A stretch of 60,249 bases of DNA from a virus: IMG/VR virus record IMGVR_UViG_3300023210_000037, positions 1-60,249 of that record. The stretch is one strand, 5' to 3'. Below are positions 31,367 to 40,688 of the stretch, piece by piece; within the stretch, counting starts at the first letter, position 1, and every line of letters begins with the position of its first letter. Under the pieces are notes generated by a model that did no database searches, had not been told where the DNA came from, and saw only the letters and a program-made list of their open reading frames with translations. Both the position numbers and the translations under genes were made by a program.

Positions 31367-34300
31367 ATGTCCAAGTCAATTAGAGTAAGAACCACCCCAA
31401 ACGGTGACGATAAATACATTAAGGTTGAATTAAAACAAGATTTTGATCTTCTTGAAATTTTAAGTTTAAAATTAAAACAAGAAGACGTGTATCAAAATTT
31501 TTGTTCTAATTATGGTGTTGTTGCGGGGAGGATTAGTGTAAATAATGGCTTTGGATTACCTAACGCTAAGGTATCTATTTTTATACCTATAACAGCAGAA
31601 GATTCACAAGATGAAATTATACGGACACTATACCCATATGAATCTCCCCAACCTCAAGATAAAAACGAACAAGGTATTAGATATAACCTATTACCAAATC
31701 AACAACAAAGTTTTGATCATACACCAGTTGGTACCTTTCCCACAAAATTAGAAATATTAGATAACGCCACCACTCTTGGTATACATGAGAAATATTATAA
31801 ATATACTACTACAACCAATGAAGCTGGTGATTTTATCTTATTCGGTATACCAGTTGGGGAACAGTTATTACATTATGATATAGATTGGAGTGATGTTGGG
31901 TTTTTATCACTTAGACCTTATGATTTAATAGAAAGGGGATTTAATAAGAACCTTTTTTTATCACCATTTAAATTTAGTAGTTCACCAAACCTAGATAATT
32001 TACCACAGTTAGTGGGTCAAAACACCAATATAACGGTTGAACCTTTTTGGTGTGACGATTTAAGTACTGGTAGGGTAGTTGGTATCACACGAAAGGATAT
32101 TGCAATAACTACTATGGATTTAACACCCTCAGCAACATTTTTTGGTAGCGCATTTAGCGATGACGAAAAAGATTCACTTAATAAAAATTGTAGACCTAGG
32201 CGAAAAACGGGGAGATTAGCGGAGGTAATAACAACATCGGGTAAGATAGAAGCAATTAGAAGGACAGTAGAAGGTAGTATAGAAAAATATGACATTTCTG
32301 ATGATGCCATGGACGAAAATGGTAACTGGGCAATGCAATTACCAATGAACATACGTAAAGTAATTACTGATGAATTTGGTAATTTAATTCCTAGTCCAGA
32401 TGGTGTTAGTGGTATTGCAACAGAGGGTGATTATAGGTTTAGGATTTCCATGGATAAAACAGACAACGACAATAAGAAACGTCAAAGAGGAAAATTTTTA
32501 GTTCCAAACATGTCAGATAACTTTATTTTTAATACTTATAGCCTTGGTGATGCCCCTTTTCCTTTTGCCATTAATCAACAACTATCTACCGCAACTGTAG
32601 GGACACCATATTCTGCAGATACCACAAACCAGTATAACTATCTGGAAGATTTTTTCTCGTTTAGATGGAAAAAAGTGTACACTACTAGACAATTTATTGG
32701 TAGGTACTCAAAACAGAAAAACGATGGAAAAAGGAAATTTACTGGGATAAAAGATATTGAGAAAGCTGAAGGCGTAAATAAATTTCCATCTAATAGAATA
32801 GATGGTCAGGTACACCCATTATATAGTTTTTTTGTATTCCTATTAACAATACTAGGGACGATATTTGCCTTAATTAATTGGATTATAATATTCCTTAATT
32901 CAATAATTACAGTATTATGTCAAGTTAAAATACCTGTTGGTCTTTGTATAGAGTCACCATCATGCTCTACCTGCGCAAAAAAAATAAAATGTAGAAAAAG
33001 CGCAAATACTTCAGAAAATATGAGGGGATGTTGTGTGGGTCACCTGGATGATTGTAAAGATGGTTGGGATGATTCGGCAACGGTCAATTCCAGTTACCCT
33101 GGATATGGATACATGATAAAAGGTAACACTGCGTGGCCTTGTTCAGCGTCACCACCAGCTCCATCATATCCTATTTCAGATGCCGGATGTGAAGCTGCTT
33201 GGGGCTCTGTTGACTATGAACTAGATACCGATATAAATCTCGATCAATTTGAAACATCCTCATGTGACGCAGTGTGTGATGGAATTTTAATAAAAGTTGG
33301 AAGCTTTTGCAAGTGTATATCTATCGAATTAAAACTTAAATGTTTATTCGGTGGGTTATTTTGTAAAAAATGCCAACCTTTATGTCCGGGTAATCCCCCG
33401 TTTTCTTGTTGTGGGTGTGGAGATTTCGGGTGTGAGGATGATTGTAATGATGCGGTGTGCGCGTCAGACGATAACGGTGCTAAATGTTGTGAAGAATGCT
33501 GTATAAGAATACCGCTTATTGAACTTACTTGTGCTGAAGATTCATCCTTCCAAAACGTCACACCATATATTATAGGCACACCATTTGCTGGTAAGGTATG
33601 TAATGCTCAACTAATCAGAGGTTATTGTAGAGATTGTTCGGGAATAGGTATCCCATTTATAAGTGGTTGGATTGCATGTAAACTGGAGGGAATGTCAGCG
33701 TTTTTAGGTATGTTAAAATTTGATTTTTATAATGACTGGATAAATGGGTCGTTATATTTCCCATTGATAAAAAGAAAGACTAAAGCAAAAAAGAAAGGGA
33801 GAAAAGCTGGTCAAATAAAATATGATAAGTTTTGTGACTTTGATTGCACCGATTTTCAAGGGGACAGTAAAACATGTTATTTAGTGTCAGTTACTAATTC
33901 ATCTCCAAATGACCAAACCATTAAGATTAAGAAACATGGGGGTAAATTCCAAAACTTCTCCCCACAAAACATTCAATGGTGTGAAGTAACATTTGCCGGG
34001 GGGGAGACAATATCCAGTGCAGAAGGTGGAGTCGGACATACTGTCGCCGCAGATGATCCCAACAATTCCCTTTATAGGTGTAGTTCAGACAATAAAAATA
34101 GTAGTATTAAAACTGCTAGAAAAAAAGCATATGAAAATTTAAAAATTTCTGGTTTTGATGTGAACGGTAATACTTGCAGTTTTTCTTTCTTGGGTTGTTA
34201 TAAAGGTAACGACAGTGGACCCACTTGTCCGTCTGCTTTTGATGATTTTGACAATAACCCTTTCTTAAATCTTGAGAAATCATCATATCAGCAGCCGTCA

Positions 34301-35890
34301 GAACATGATAAACCCTTTTATGTTGAAGCTGAGGATCCAGTTACGGGTATAAAATACCAAAAAAACTTTGGTGGTCATGGTCACCATAAAAATAAGTGTA
34401 ATGACGTTTATAGAGGTGAGAGGTTGGAATATTGGCAAGATAACGGTAGCTGTGCGGGGACAACCTACGATGCTGATGGGAATTTGCAAGGAACTGGTGT
34501 TGGAACCACTGAAATTGCAGATATTGAAGAAGGACCTTGCGGCGGACAAGCCTCACAATGTGTTATAGGGGCTTGTACATGGGGCGCCTGTAGATGTAAA
34601 GCAAATAATGACGCTTGCAGTTCAGAAGACCCTAATCCATGTTGTAACTGCAATCCTAGATCCAATAAGGATAACATCCTTCATGGTATCATTAAAGAGT
34701 TAGATGGTGAACTATACTACGCATCCATCAGCAATGATCGACAAATTTTTTCCCCTACTGGGTCACCACAATCGAGCCAAACTTATAACCCCATTAAAAG
34801 CGAATATAAGTCTAATTTACTATTCCCCACTAATATTTGTGAGGTAGGTAGTTCAGTTTTTTGTGATATAGATGAGTCACCATTTATAATGGATCAACTA
34901 GTACCTACAACATTTAGTATAAGTGAAGAATCTGAAAAATTTAAAGAAGCTGGGTCATCATCCCAGCCTGGTACATTTAACGATCCAATTATGTTAGAGT
35001 CAAAGGAAAGAGATACTTCGAAAATTAATATTAGTGGTTATGTATCATTTGGGATGGTAGGTGTTAAATGTTTAAATACTCAAGCAACTGTAACCCAATC
35101 ACAAATAGGTGTAGATACCATTGATAAAACTGATTTAGACATGGAAATTGGTAAATGTATGATGTATTTTGACCACGATGAAGAAATACGTGAATATTTT
35201 TGTAGAAGGTTTTCTGGATATAAAAATCATGATTTAGATGTTCATTACCAAAGGCCGGGGTCAACCCAATATGATAATGTATATAATACTTACCCAGAAG
35301 AGTTCCCAACAACCGGAAATTTATACTATCAAATTGATGGTGGTACTACACAACAAGGGACAATAAATGACGGTGATTCAATTATTCCGGGAGATAGGTG
35401 TGGTATACAATATAGTAGTTACACATATACCAATTCATTAATGCCCTACGGTAACACAGTAGCGGGTCAAATAGGTGACATTGATTATTTTTATGGTGTC
35501 GCTCCTGGAGTGATGACAAGTGACGCAGCCCTCTCACCGGCATTCCCTACATATGGCGATGGCACTGATGCTTACGGACTAGGTCCTTATTGTCAAACTT
35601 TAACACCATCTATAAATATAGATAGCGCTTCTAACGGTAAACAAGAAGAGAAAGGGATAAACTTCGGAACGTCACAAACACCTTATTATTTTTATTTCGG
35701 TATCTTACCAGGTAAAACAGCATTACATAAAGTAGTGGCAAAATATTTTGCAGATAAAATAGATAAAATAACATTGGGAAAATTAACTGGAGAAAAAAGA
35801 AATAACCAGTCAAACTTTAAAAACGTAGTTAAGAACCCTTTAACTCTTTATAAATCATGTTTAGGTGAAAGTTTAAAGTCAACAGAATAA
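31367..35890 (+). CDS. Giant cysteine-rich structural protein with hydrophobic segment
   Basis: At 1507 residues it lies where T4 encodes wedge protein gp7, but no sequence match to gp7 is visible. Residues about 50-170 contain a carboxypeptidase-regulatory/transthyretin-like beta domain (VAGRISVNNGFGLPNAKVSIFIP, TTTNEAGDFILFGIPVG). Residues about 486-520 are a strongly hydrophobic hairpin or membrane segment. Residues about 520-800 and 1060-1110 are packed with cysteines (CSTCAKKIKC, NPPFSCCGCGDFGCEDDC, CCEECC), suggesting disulfide or metal-stabilised knots. The remainder is beta-rich. It is probably an exposed baseplate or fibre-base component. Start ATG 31367 leaves a seven-base gap to the upstream gene. 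Confidence 0.6.
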   Translation: MSKSIRVRTTPNGDDKYIKVELKQDFDLLEILSLKLKQEDVYQNFCSNYGVVAGRISVNNGFGLPNAKVSIFIPITAEDSQDEIIRTLYPYESPQPQDKNEQGIRYNLLPNQQQSFDHTPVGTFPTKLEILDNATTLGIHEKYYKYTTTTNEAGDFILFGIPVGEQLLHYDIDWSDVGFLSLRPYDLIERGFNKNLFLSPFKFSSSPNLDNLPQLVGQNTNITVEPFWCDDLSTGRVVGITRKDIAITTMDLTPSATFFGSAFSDDEKDSLNKNCRPRRKTGRLAEVITTSGKIEAIRRTVEGSIEKYDISDDAMDENGNWAMQLPMNIRKVITDEFGNLIPSPDGVSGIATEGDYRFRISMDKTDNDNKKRQRGKFLVPNMSDNFIFNTYSLGDAPFPFAINQQLSTATVGTPYSADTTNQYNYLEDFFSFRWKKVYTTRQFIGRYSKQKNDGKRKFTGIKDIEKAEGVNKFPSNRIDGQVHPLYSFFVFLLTILGTIFALINWIIIFLNSIITVLCQVKIPVGLCIESPSCSTCAKKIKCRKSANTSENMRGCCVGHLDDCKDGWDDSATVNSSYPGYGYMIKGNTAWPCSASPPAPSYPISDAGCEAAWGSVDYELDTDINLDQFETSSCDAVCDGILIKVGSFCKCISIELKLKCLFGGLFCKKCQPLCPGNPPFSCCGCGDFGCEDDCNDAVCASDDNGAKCCEECCIRIPLIELTCAEDSSFQNVTPYIIGTPFAGKVCNAQLIRGYCRDCSGIGIPFISGWIACKLEGMSAFLGMLKFDFYNDWINGSLYFPLIKRKTKAKKKGRKAGQIKYDKFCDFDCTDFQGDSKTCYLVSVTNSSPNDQTIKIKKHGGKFQNFSPQNIQWCEVTFAGGETISSAEGGVGHTVAADDPNNSLYRCSSDNKNSSIKTARKKAYENLKISGFDVNGNTCSFSFLGCYKGNDSGPTCPSAFDDFDNNPFLNLEKSSYQQPSEHDKPFYVEAEDPVTGIKYQKNFGGHGHHKNKCNDVYRGERLEYWQDNGSCAGTTYDADGNLQGTGVGTTEIADIEEGPCGGQASQCVIGACTWGACRCKANNDACSSEDPNPCCNCNPRSNKDNILHGIIKELDGELYYASISNDRQIFSPTGSPQSSQTYNPIKSEYKSNLLFPTNICEVGSSVFCDIDESPFIMDQLVPTTFSISEESEKFKEAGSSSQPGTFNDPIMLESKERDTSKINISGYVSFGMVGVKCLNTQATVTQSQIGVDTIDKTDLDMEIGKCMMYFDHDEEIREYFCRRFSGYKNHDLDVHYQRPGSTQYDNVYNTYPEEFPTTGNLYYQIDGGTTQQGTINDGDSIIPGDRCGIQYSSYTYTNSLMPYGNTVAGQIGDIDYFYGVAPGVMTSDAALSPAFPTYGDGTDAYGLGPYCQTLTPSINIDSASNGKQEEKGINFGTSQTPYYFYFGILPGKTALHKVVAKYFADKIDKITLGKLTGEKRNNQSNFKNVVKNPLTLYKSCLGESLKSTE

Positions 35891-35902
35891 TTAAAAAAAA
35901 TA

Positions 35903-35910
35903 TATTTATA
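35903..35910 (+). promoter_or_regulatory. Probable late promoter TATTTATA
   Basis: TATTTATA begins 12 bases before the ATG at 35915 and lies wholly in the 24-base gap after the preceding gene. The downstream group 35915-49799 has no other such motif between genes, so it may be one transcript. Confidence 0.58.
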
Positions 35911-35914
35911 TATT

Positions 35915-37933
35915 ATGAATAAGGGGTATAAAATACTATTAAATAAAGAGAAATCAGTATTGGCAACTAATATTAATGAAGAAATTAATATTAACATCGA
36001 AAATACCACACAACCATTACCTTTAGGTGATGTGGAACATACAGTTAACGCGTTTGAACAATTTGAAAAAGAGCGAGCGGAATCCACAAAGTATAGGTTT
36101 TATGGTACAATAAACCCAATGATATCTAATATGTTGTATAATGACAATGTTTTTATTATAAATGGTGATCAAGGTGTGGTGGGCAAAAAAATATTATCAG
36201 ATAATATTTTTCTAAATGACGGTTGGTACGGTACTTTTTTTGAAAATAACGATACAAGTGAAGAGGGTAGTCCATATGTTAATAAATTTAATGATAACAG
36301 TTCTACTTTATGCGCATTTACCCCTTTTGACCCTGGGTATGAAAGATTAAATATATTGGACACTGACGGTATACCAAACTATATGTTAAAATTAACATAT
36401 CCTTATTCCACAAAAGATATAACTTTAATAGAAAACAATGGTGGTATAACTTTGGCAGATGGTATACCTGTAATAGAACAAATTAAAATAAGTATTAATG
36501 ATAGGGCATATACGGGATTTAAAACCCCTATAAATCATGGTTTAGATGTTGGTGATAAAATTAAAATGTATAATTTTCAGGACCCTACGGGCAATCTTGT
36601 ACTAAGTGCTAGAACTATTAGTGTTTTTTCACTGGGGAATCAAGTAAATGACGATAAAGAAAGGATTTTTGTTGTGGATATTGATCCAACGGAAATAGTT
36701 GCAGATGTTGGTATTAGCACAATTAAAAGAACTGTTATTGGTGTAGAATCAGAATATTATGTAAGATCATTTTCCGCTTTAACTACAAATGAAATAGATT
36801 ATGATTTATACCCAGCAGCTTTTGGTAAAAATTATTTTAATGATCAAGTTGCGGCATTCTATTTTAAAAACGATATTGACATTAAAAATATTAGGGATAA
36901 TTTAGGTAGACCACTTAGTGAGATATACTTAACAATTATTAAACAAGGTGAAGAACTTGACCCCACTAATTATAATCACATGTATTGGATAAACCAACAA
37001 AGTGGGTTAACACCCCCACTAAATACTCAATTTTGGACATCAATAGCTGGGGGTTATATTACTGAAAAAGTTAAAAATGGTAACTATAACATAAGGGCTT
37101 TTAGTGATAATGCCTTTCCACAAAATTATTATACGGGTATTGATATTGGCGCAACAACATACGATGCAGATATTGTAGAATATAATAGTAATACATTACT
37201 TGAGAAAAAATTAGAGGATGTTTATCATAGGATTAATACTGTTTACAGAGAAAACTTATTATCTACCCCCAACACCCCTATTTCAGGAAGTAATCTTACT
37301 GAAGGATATATTTATATGCCACATAAAAAAATGCAGATTAGGGAGTATTCAGATTTTATTGAAGAGGGTGATACTATAAATACTGTAGGTATACCCGATT
37401 ACTCAACGTCAAAATATTCAGCGAGTACACAATCTTTGGCTACCGGACCAATAGAACCCATACCATTAAGTAAAGTATCTAGACAATTTAAGTGGAGGGA
37501 TTTGTTAGATATTGGTTTTATAGATAGTAATGGATTTGGAGTGGATTACCCATTTGAAAGTGGTGCACATTATCTAAATATTGACACTAGATTTTATCTA
37601 CAACGTCAAGACCCACCTTGTAAAGTGGAATATAAAACAAAGGTAACTTCGTATAGTAAATCAAACTTCCCTCCGGATTTTATAGGCGTTTTATCATCCC
37701 CTACTTTTTACCAAAGTCAGATCACAAATTCATCCGTTCTGGGTCAATCTTCATTAGGGTCAGATTGGTTCGATATCATAACAAGCCCCAACTACGCAGG
37801 GGGGTTAAAAATAGAAATGGTGATTGCAACAATAAAATTTTCGGGTATATATAAATTAGGAGATAGATATACCCCTGGAGGGTGCATAGATTTTTCTATT
37901 ATTAACCAAAAAACTATAGATGATGAATGTTAA
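35915..37933 (+). CDS. Unknown 672-aa structural protein, baseplate region
   Basis: No family is recognised. The product is beta-rich with few cysteines. Notable segments include FEQFEKERAESTKYRFYGTINP (about residues 48-69), ISINDRAYTGFKTPINHGLDVGDKIKMYNF (a carbohydrate-module-like or adaptor beta domain, about 190-220) and AGTHYLNIDTRFYLQRQDPPCKVEYKTKV-like strands near residue 560. Position after gp25-gp6 in a late transcript makes a baseplate periphery role likely. It overlaps the next gene by 14 bases, indicating coupled translation. A gp8-like role is conceivable from gene order but not supported by motifs. Confidence 0.55.
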   Translation: MNKGYKILLNKEKSVLATNINEEININIENTTQPLPLGDVEHTVNAFEQFEKERAESTKYRFYGTINPMISNMLYNDNVFIINGDQGVVGKKILSDNIFLNDGWYGTFFENNDTSEEGSPYVNKFNDNSSTLCAFTPFDPGYERLNILDTDGIPNYMLKLTYPYSTKDITLIENNGGITLADGIPVIEQIKISINDRAYTGFKTPINHGLDVGDKIKMYNFQDPTGNLVLSARTISVFSLGNQVNDDKERIFVVDIDPTEIVADVGISTIKRTVIGVESEYYVRSFSALTTNEIDYDLYPAAFGKNYFNDQVAAFYFKNDIDIKNIRDNLGRPLSEIYLTIIKQGEELDPTNYNHMYWINQQSGLTPPLNTQFWTSIAGGYITEKVKNGNYNIRAFSDNAFPQNYYTGIDIGATTYDADIVEYNSNTLLEKKLEDVYHRINTVYRENLLSTPNTPISGSNLTEGYIYMPHKKMQIREYSDFIEEGDTINTVGIPDYSTSKYSASTQSLATGPIEPIPLSKVSRQFKWRDLLDIGFIDSNGFGVDYPFESGAHYLNIDTRFYLQRQDPPCKVEYKTKVTSYSKSNFPPDFIGVLSSPTFYQSQITNSSVLGQSSLGSDWFDIITSPNYAGGLKIEMVIATIKFSGIYKLGDRYTPGGCIDFSIINQKTIDDEC

Positions 37934-38858
37934 TAAATATAAAATACCATTAAGGGATATTAATGTATCCGGCACTTCTGTAAATATACCGATATCGTTA
38001 TCATTTACCCCTGTCGATAATTCTGAATTAATTGAAACAAAATTTATAGAGGATGAGGTAATAAAATCAATAAACCCTATAGTTGACTATAAAAAAGTAA
38101 GGTTTCTTCCTGCCGATGATAATTGGGATTTAATTAGAAAATTAAAAATTAATCTTAATTTTTTTATTAATTTTTATGGTAATATTACCCCTTTTCCTTA
38201 TGATTATTCAGAGTATGCAAATTTAAATACTAATGGTGGGTATGGTGCAGGATATTATAGTGATATTGGGGCATCATTCGATGATTTATTTTGTAGAACT
38301 AGAAGAGTAATGAATAGTTTTTTAAGGTTTAATTTTTTTGATAGTAATATTCCCAGTGAAAATAATTTTTTATTTTTCAACGACATTTTTACTCAGATAG
38401 GTTCAGACCAAAAAAATGAATTTAATTTTGTTTTACCAGCAGAAGAATGCCCAATTAACTATTATTTAGGTGATTCATTATTAGAACCAGAAATGATACA
38501 TGAGGGGTTCTATATGTATTGGTTTAAGGATTTGGTGGACAACGCACTAAATCAAGAATTAGAAATTTATATGACTGCAACATATAACAACTCAATAAAT
38601 GGAGAATCTGTTGGTTTATACACCACCCAATCAGATCTTCAAGACCCCCCTGAGGCAATAGATTTAAATGGACCTAATGGATTAAATTATTTAAAGGTTA
38701 TATTAAAAAATGACAATGGAATATATAAATACAGATTCAGTGGGAGTACGGATCAAATACTTATCAATGGCGGTGGTGTGGATGTTAACCCACCCCTTAA
38801 TAATGATACACCAGAAATAACATTTTGGCAAATAGCACCTAATATAGGAGAGAATTAA
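37920..38858 (+). CDS. Unknown 312-aa structural protein
   Basis: Two ATGs (37920, 37923) overlap the upstream stop. No family is recognised. The protein has an N-terminal beta segment (INVSGTSVNIPISLSFTPVD), a central aromatic-rich region (FFINFYGNITPFPYDYSEY, SFLRFNFFDSN) and a C-terminal strand-rich domain ending in PEITFWQIAPN. The stop TAA shares its last base with the next ATG. An AGGAGA stretch shortly before that ATG is one of the few Shine-Dalgarno-like sites seen. Probably a baseplate or fibre-attachment component. Confidence 0.55.
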   Translation: MMNVNKYKIPLRDINVSGTSVNIPISLSFTPVDNSELIETKFIEDEVIKSINPIVDYKKVRFLPADDNWDLIRKLKINLNFFINFYGNITPFPYDYSEYANLNTNGGYGAGYYSDIGASFDDLFCRTRRVMNSFLRFNFFDSNIPSENNFLFFNDIFTQIGSDQKNEFNFVLPAEECPINYYLGDSLLEPEMIHEGFYMYWFKDLVDNALNQELEIYMTATYNNSINGESVGLYTTQSDLQDPPEAIDLNGPNGLNYLKVILKNDNGIYKYRFSGSTDQILINGGGVDVNPPLNNDTPEITFWQIAPNIGEN

Positions 38859-39757
38859 TGGATTTAATTAAACGAAAACGATCAATAGAGAACTACATTA
38901 TTAGATATGTTCCAGAAAGGTTACAAGATGATCTAGAATTAGATATTAATGCACCAGATTATTTTTATGGTAAAATCCCTAATTTTAAGGTAGATAGTAA
39001 TTGGGAGTATATGAAAGATAGTAATGGTAATGACATCCCGAACACTGTCGATATTGATATATTTTTAACTCAGGATTTTGATGATATGGGAATTTTTACG
39101 GATGCAGTATTTAAATATTTAAAACCATATCTAACCGCATTACAAACCCCAACTAATTTAGGACCTTTTAATTCATTTATATATGGAAGATTCCCATCGG
39201 CTCCTTTGTCATTTTATATCCCACCCATTAAACCAGTAAATGGTACAAGTGATGATGGAAATTTAAGGTCTGTAGAGTCGTATAAAAAGGTTTCATCTAC
39301 AAATGCCCCGATATATAATCCAGGGTTAAATTTATCAGAAGATATTACTATTAGGTTTGATGGGGTAACCGCTGAAGATACAGTTGTGAATGCAGATGTT
39401 ACATATATTTTAGGGGGTGATTTAGACACATTCGGAAATTACATACCAAACACTGGGGTACGTTTTATAACTTTTAAAAATGAATATATTAACACTGAAG
39501 ATCAAGAAGGTAATCCTATTAGGTATAAAAGAACAAATTTTTATAGTCCAGTGGGAGGAATTAATAATAATAATGTAGTATTATCCGCATTAACCAAACA
39601 AGAAGAATATTCTGGTATAGTATTTAAGCCAGAAGTTGAGAGCGAAGTATTTATATATAGAGGTGTAGAAAATATTTTTGAAAAACATGCAATGTTATCC
39701 GAAATAAAAACTACTGACGATATAGATAATAATAGAGGTGGATATTTACGAACATAA
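38858..39757 (+). CDS. Unknown 299-aa structural protein
   Basis: ATG at 38858 overlaps the previous stop by one base (TAATG) and is preceded by AGGAGA, an unusual good ribosome site for this genome. The protein starts with a basic stretch (DLIKRKRSIENYIIRYVPERL), followed by a proline-rich beta region (FPSAPLSFYIPPIKPV) and a C-terminal beta domain (VRFITFKNEY, RTNFYSPVGG). No family is recognised. The tight coupling to both neighbours indicates that this trio (35915-39757) is made in matched amounts, as expected of a structural sub-assembly. Confidence 0.55.
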   Translation: MDLIKRKRSIENYIIRYVPERLQDDLELDINAPDYFYGKIPNFKVDSNWEYMKDSNGNDIPNTVDIDIFLTQDFDDMGIFTDAVFKYLKPYLTALQTPTNLGPFNSFIYGRFPSAPLSFYIPPIKPVNGTSDDGNLRSVESYKKVSSTNAPIYNPGLNLSEDITIRFDGVTAEDTVVNADVTYILGGDLDTFGNYIPNTGVRFITFKNEYINTEDQEGNPIRYKRTNFYSPVGGINNNNVVLSALTKQEEYSGIVFKPEVESEVFIYRGVENIFEKHAMLSEIKTTDDIDNNRGGYLRT

Positions 39758-39769
39758 AAAACAAAGAAA

Positions 39770-40681
39770 ATGGCAACAGGAAATTATGGAACAGTAAGAC
39801 CGGCAGATGTAGCGGTTGAGGACGTAGAAATACTATATAGTTATAGTCAAAACAGGGGGAGTACAGGAAATGTCGACCTAATTAGTTTAGACCCAACACA
39901 AGTATTAATACCAGCAAATAACCCCAATAATTCGCAAGAAATATTAGGTGGTATGTACACATTAAAATTACCCACAAGTGATTTCACCGCAAAAGGGTTT
40001 TATAGTATTATAATTAGACCTAAACAAATAAGAACGGTTATTGAAGATTGTGGTATTTTATCAGCTAGTCCAGATATCGTAGGTTGTATTTTTAATTATG
40101 ATGATTCTAATATAAGTCAACCAGATAAGGTTAAATTTGAAAATGGTAATCTTGTTGGATATAGAATAGAATACCTATCAACCAGTGCTGATGTTGCACA
40201 AGATAAAATACAGAACCTATATAGAATTGTTACATCTAATAATAGAGCTTTAGCTGTTAACCAAAATTTAAATAATAACTCAGATAAAAAATTAACGTAC
40301 TCTTTTGATGATAGTTCATCATTAATTTTTTGTACATTAACACCCTCCTCAGCACCTTCCGTTAAACCAAACGCATTACCATATATCGGTACCCCAGGAC
40401 AGGAGGTTATAATAACCAATACCTTCTTTAACCCAATTATGGTTGAGGTTGAAATGGTTGAATATGACGATGAAACATTGGCATACGCACTCTACTCTAA
40501 CCAAACTAAATCACTAGACGATGGCGTATATACAATATATAACTTTAATAATGACATATATAAACAATACACCTTATTTGAGGTTAAAGATCAATTTACT
40601 GGAAAACCATTGTATGAAGTAAGAGAGCAATTAACTTTACCCGATTTTACTAAGGAATTTGATGACATAACTGATTTTTAA
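39770..40681 (+). CDS. Unknown 303-aa structural protein
   Basis: No named family is recognised. The product is nearly all beta: GGMYTLKLPTSDFTAKGFYSIIIRPKQIRT (about residues 64-93) and VGYRIEYLSTSADVAQDKIQNLYRIVT (about 128-154), followed by a segment with SSLIFCTLTPSS and TPGQEVIITNTFFNPIMVEVEMVEYDDETLAYALY. The strand-turn pattern suits a sandwich domain found in tail-fibre adaptors. It sits 12 bases after the preceding gene and seven bases before the 3036-residue giant, and may dock that protein on the baseplate. Confidence 0.55.
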   Translation: MATGNYGTVRPADVAVEDVEILYSYSQNRGSTGNVDLISLDPTQVLIPANNPNNSQEILGGMYTLKLPTSDFTAKGFYSIIIRPKQIRTVIEDCGILSASPDIVGCIFNYDDSNISQPDKVKFENGNLVGYRIEYLSTSADVAQDKIQNLYRIVTSNNRALAVNQNLNNNSDKKLTYSFDDSSSLIFCTLTPSSAPSVKPNALPYIGTPGQEVIITNTFFNPIMVEVEMVEYDDETLAYALYSNQTKSLDDGVYTIYNFNNDIYKQYTLFEVKDQFTGKPLYEVREQLTLPDFTKEFDDITDF

Positions 40682-40688
40682 ATTTTAA

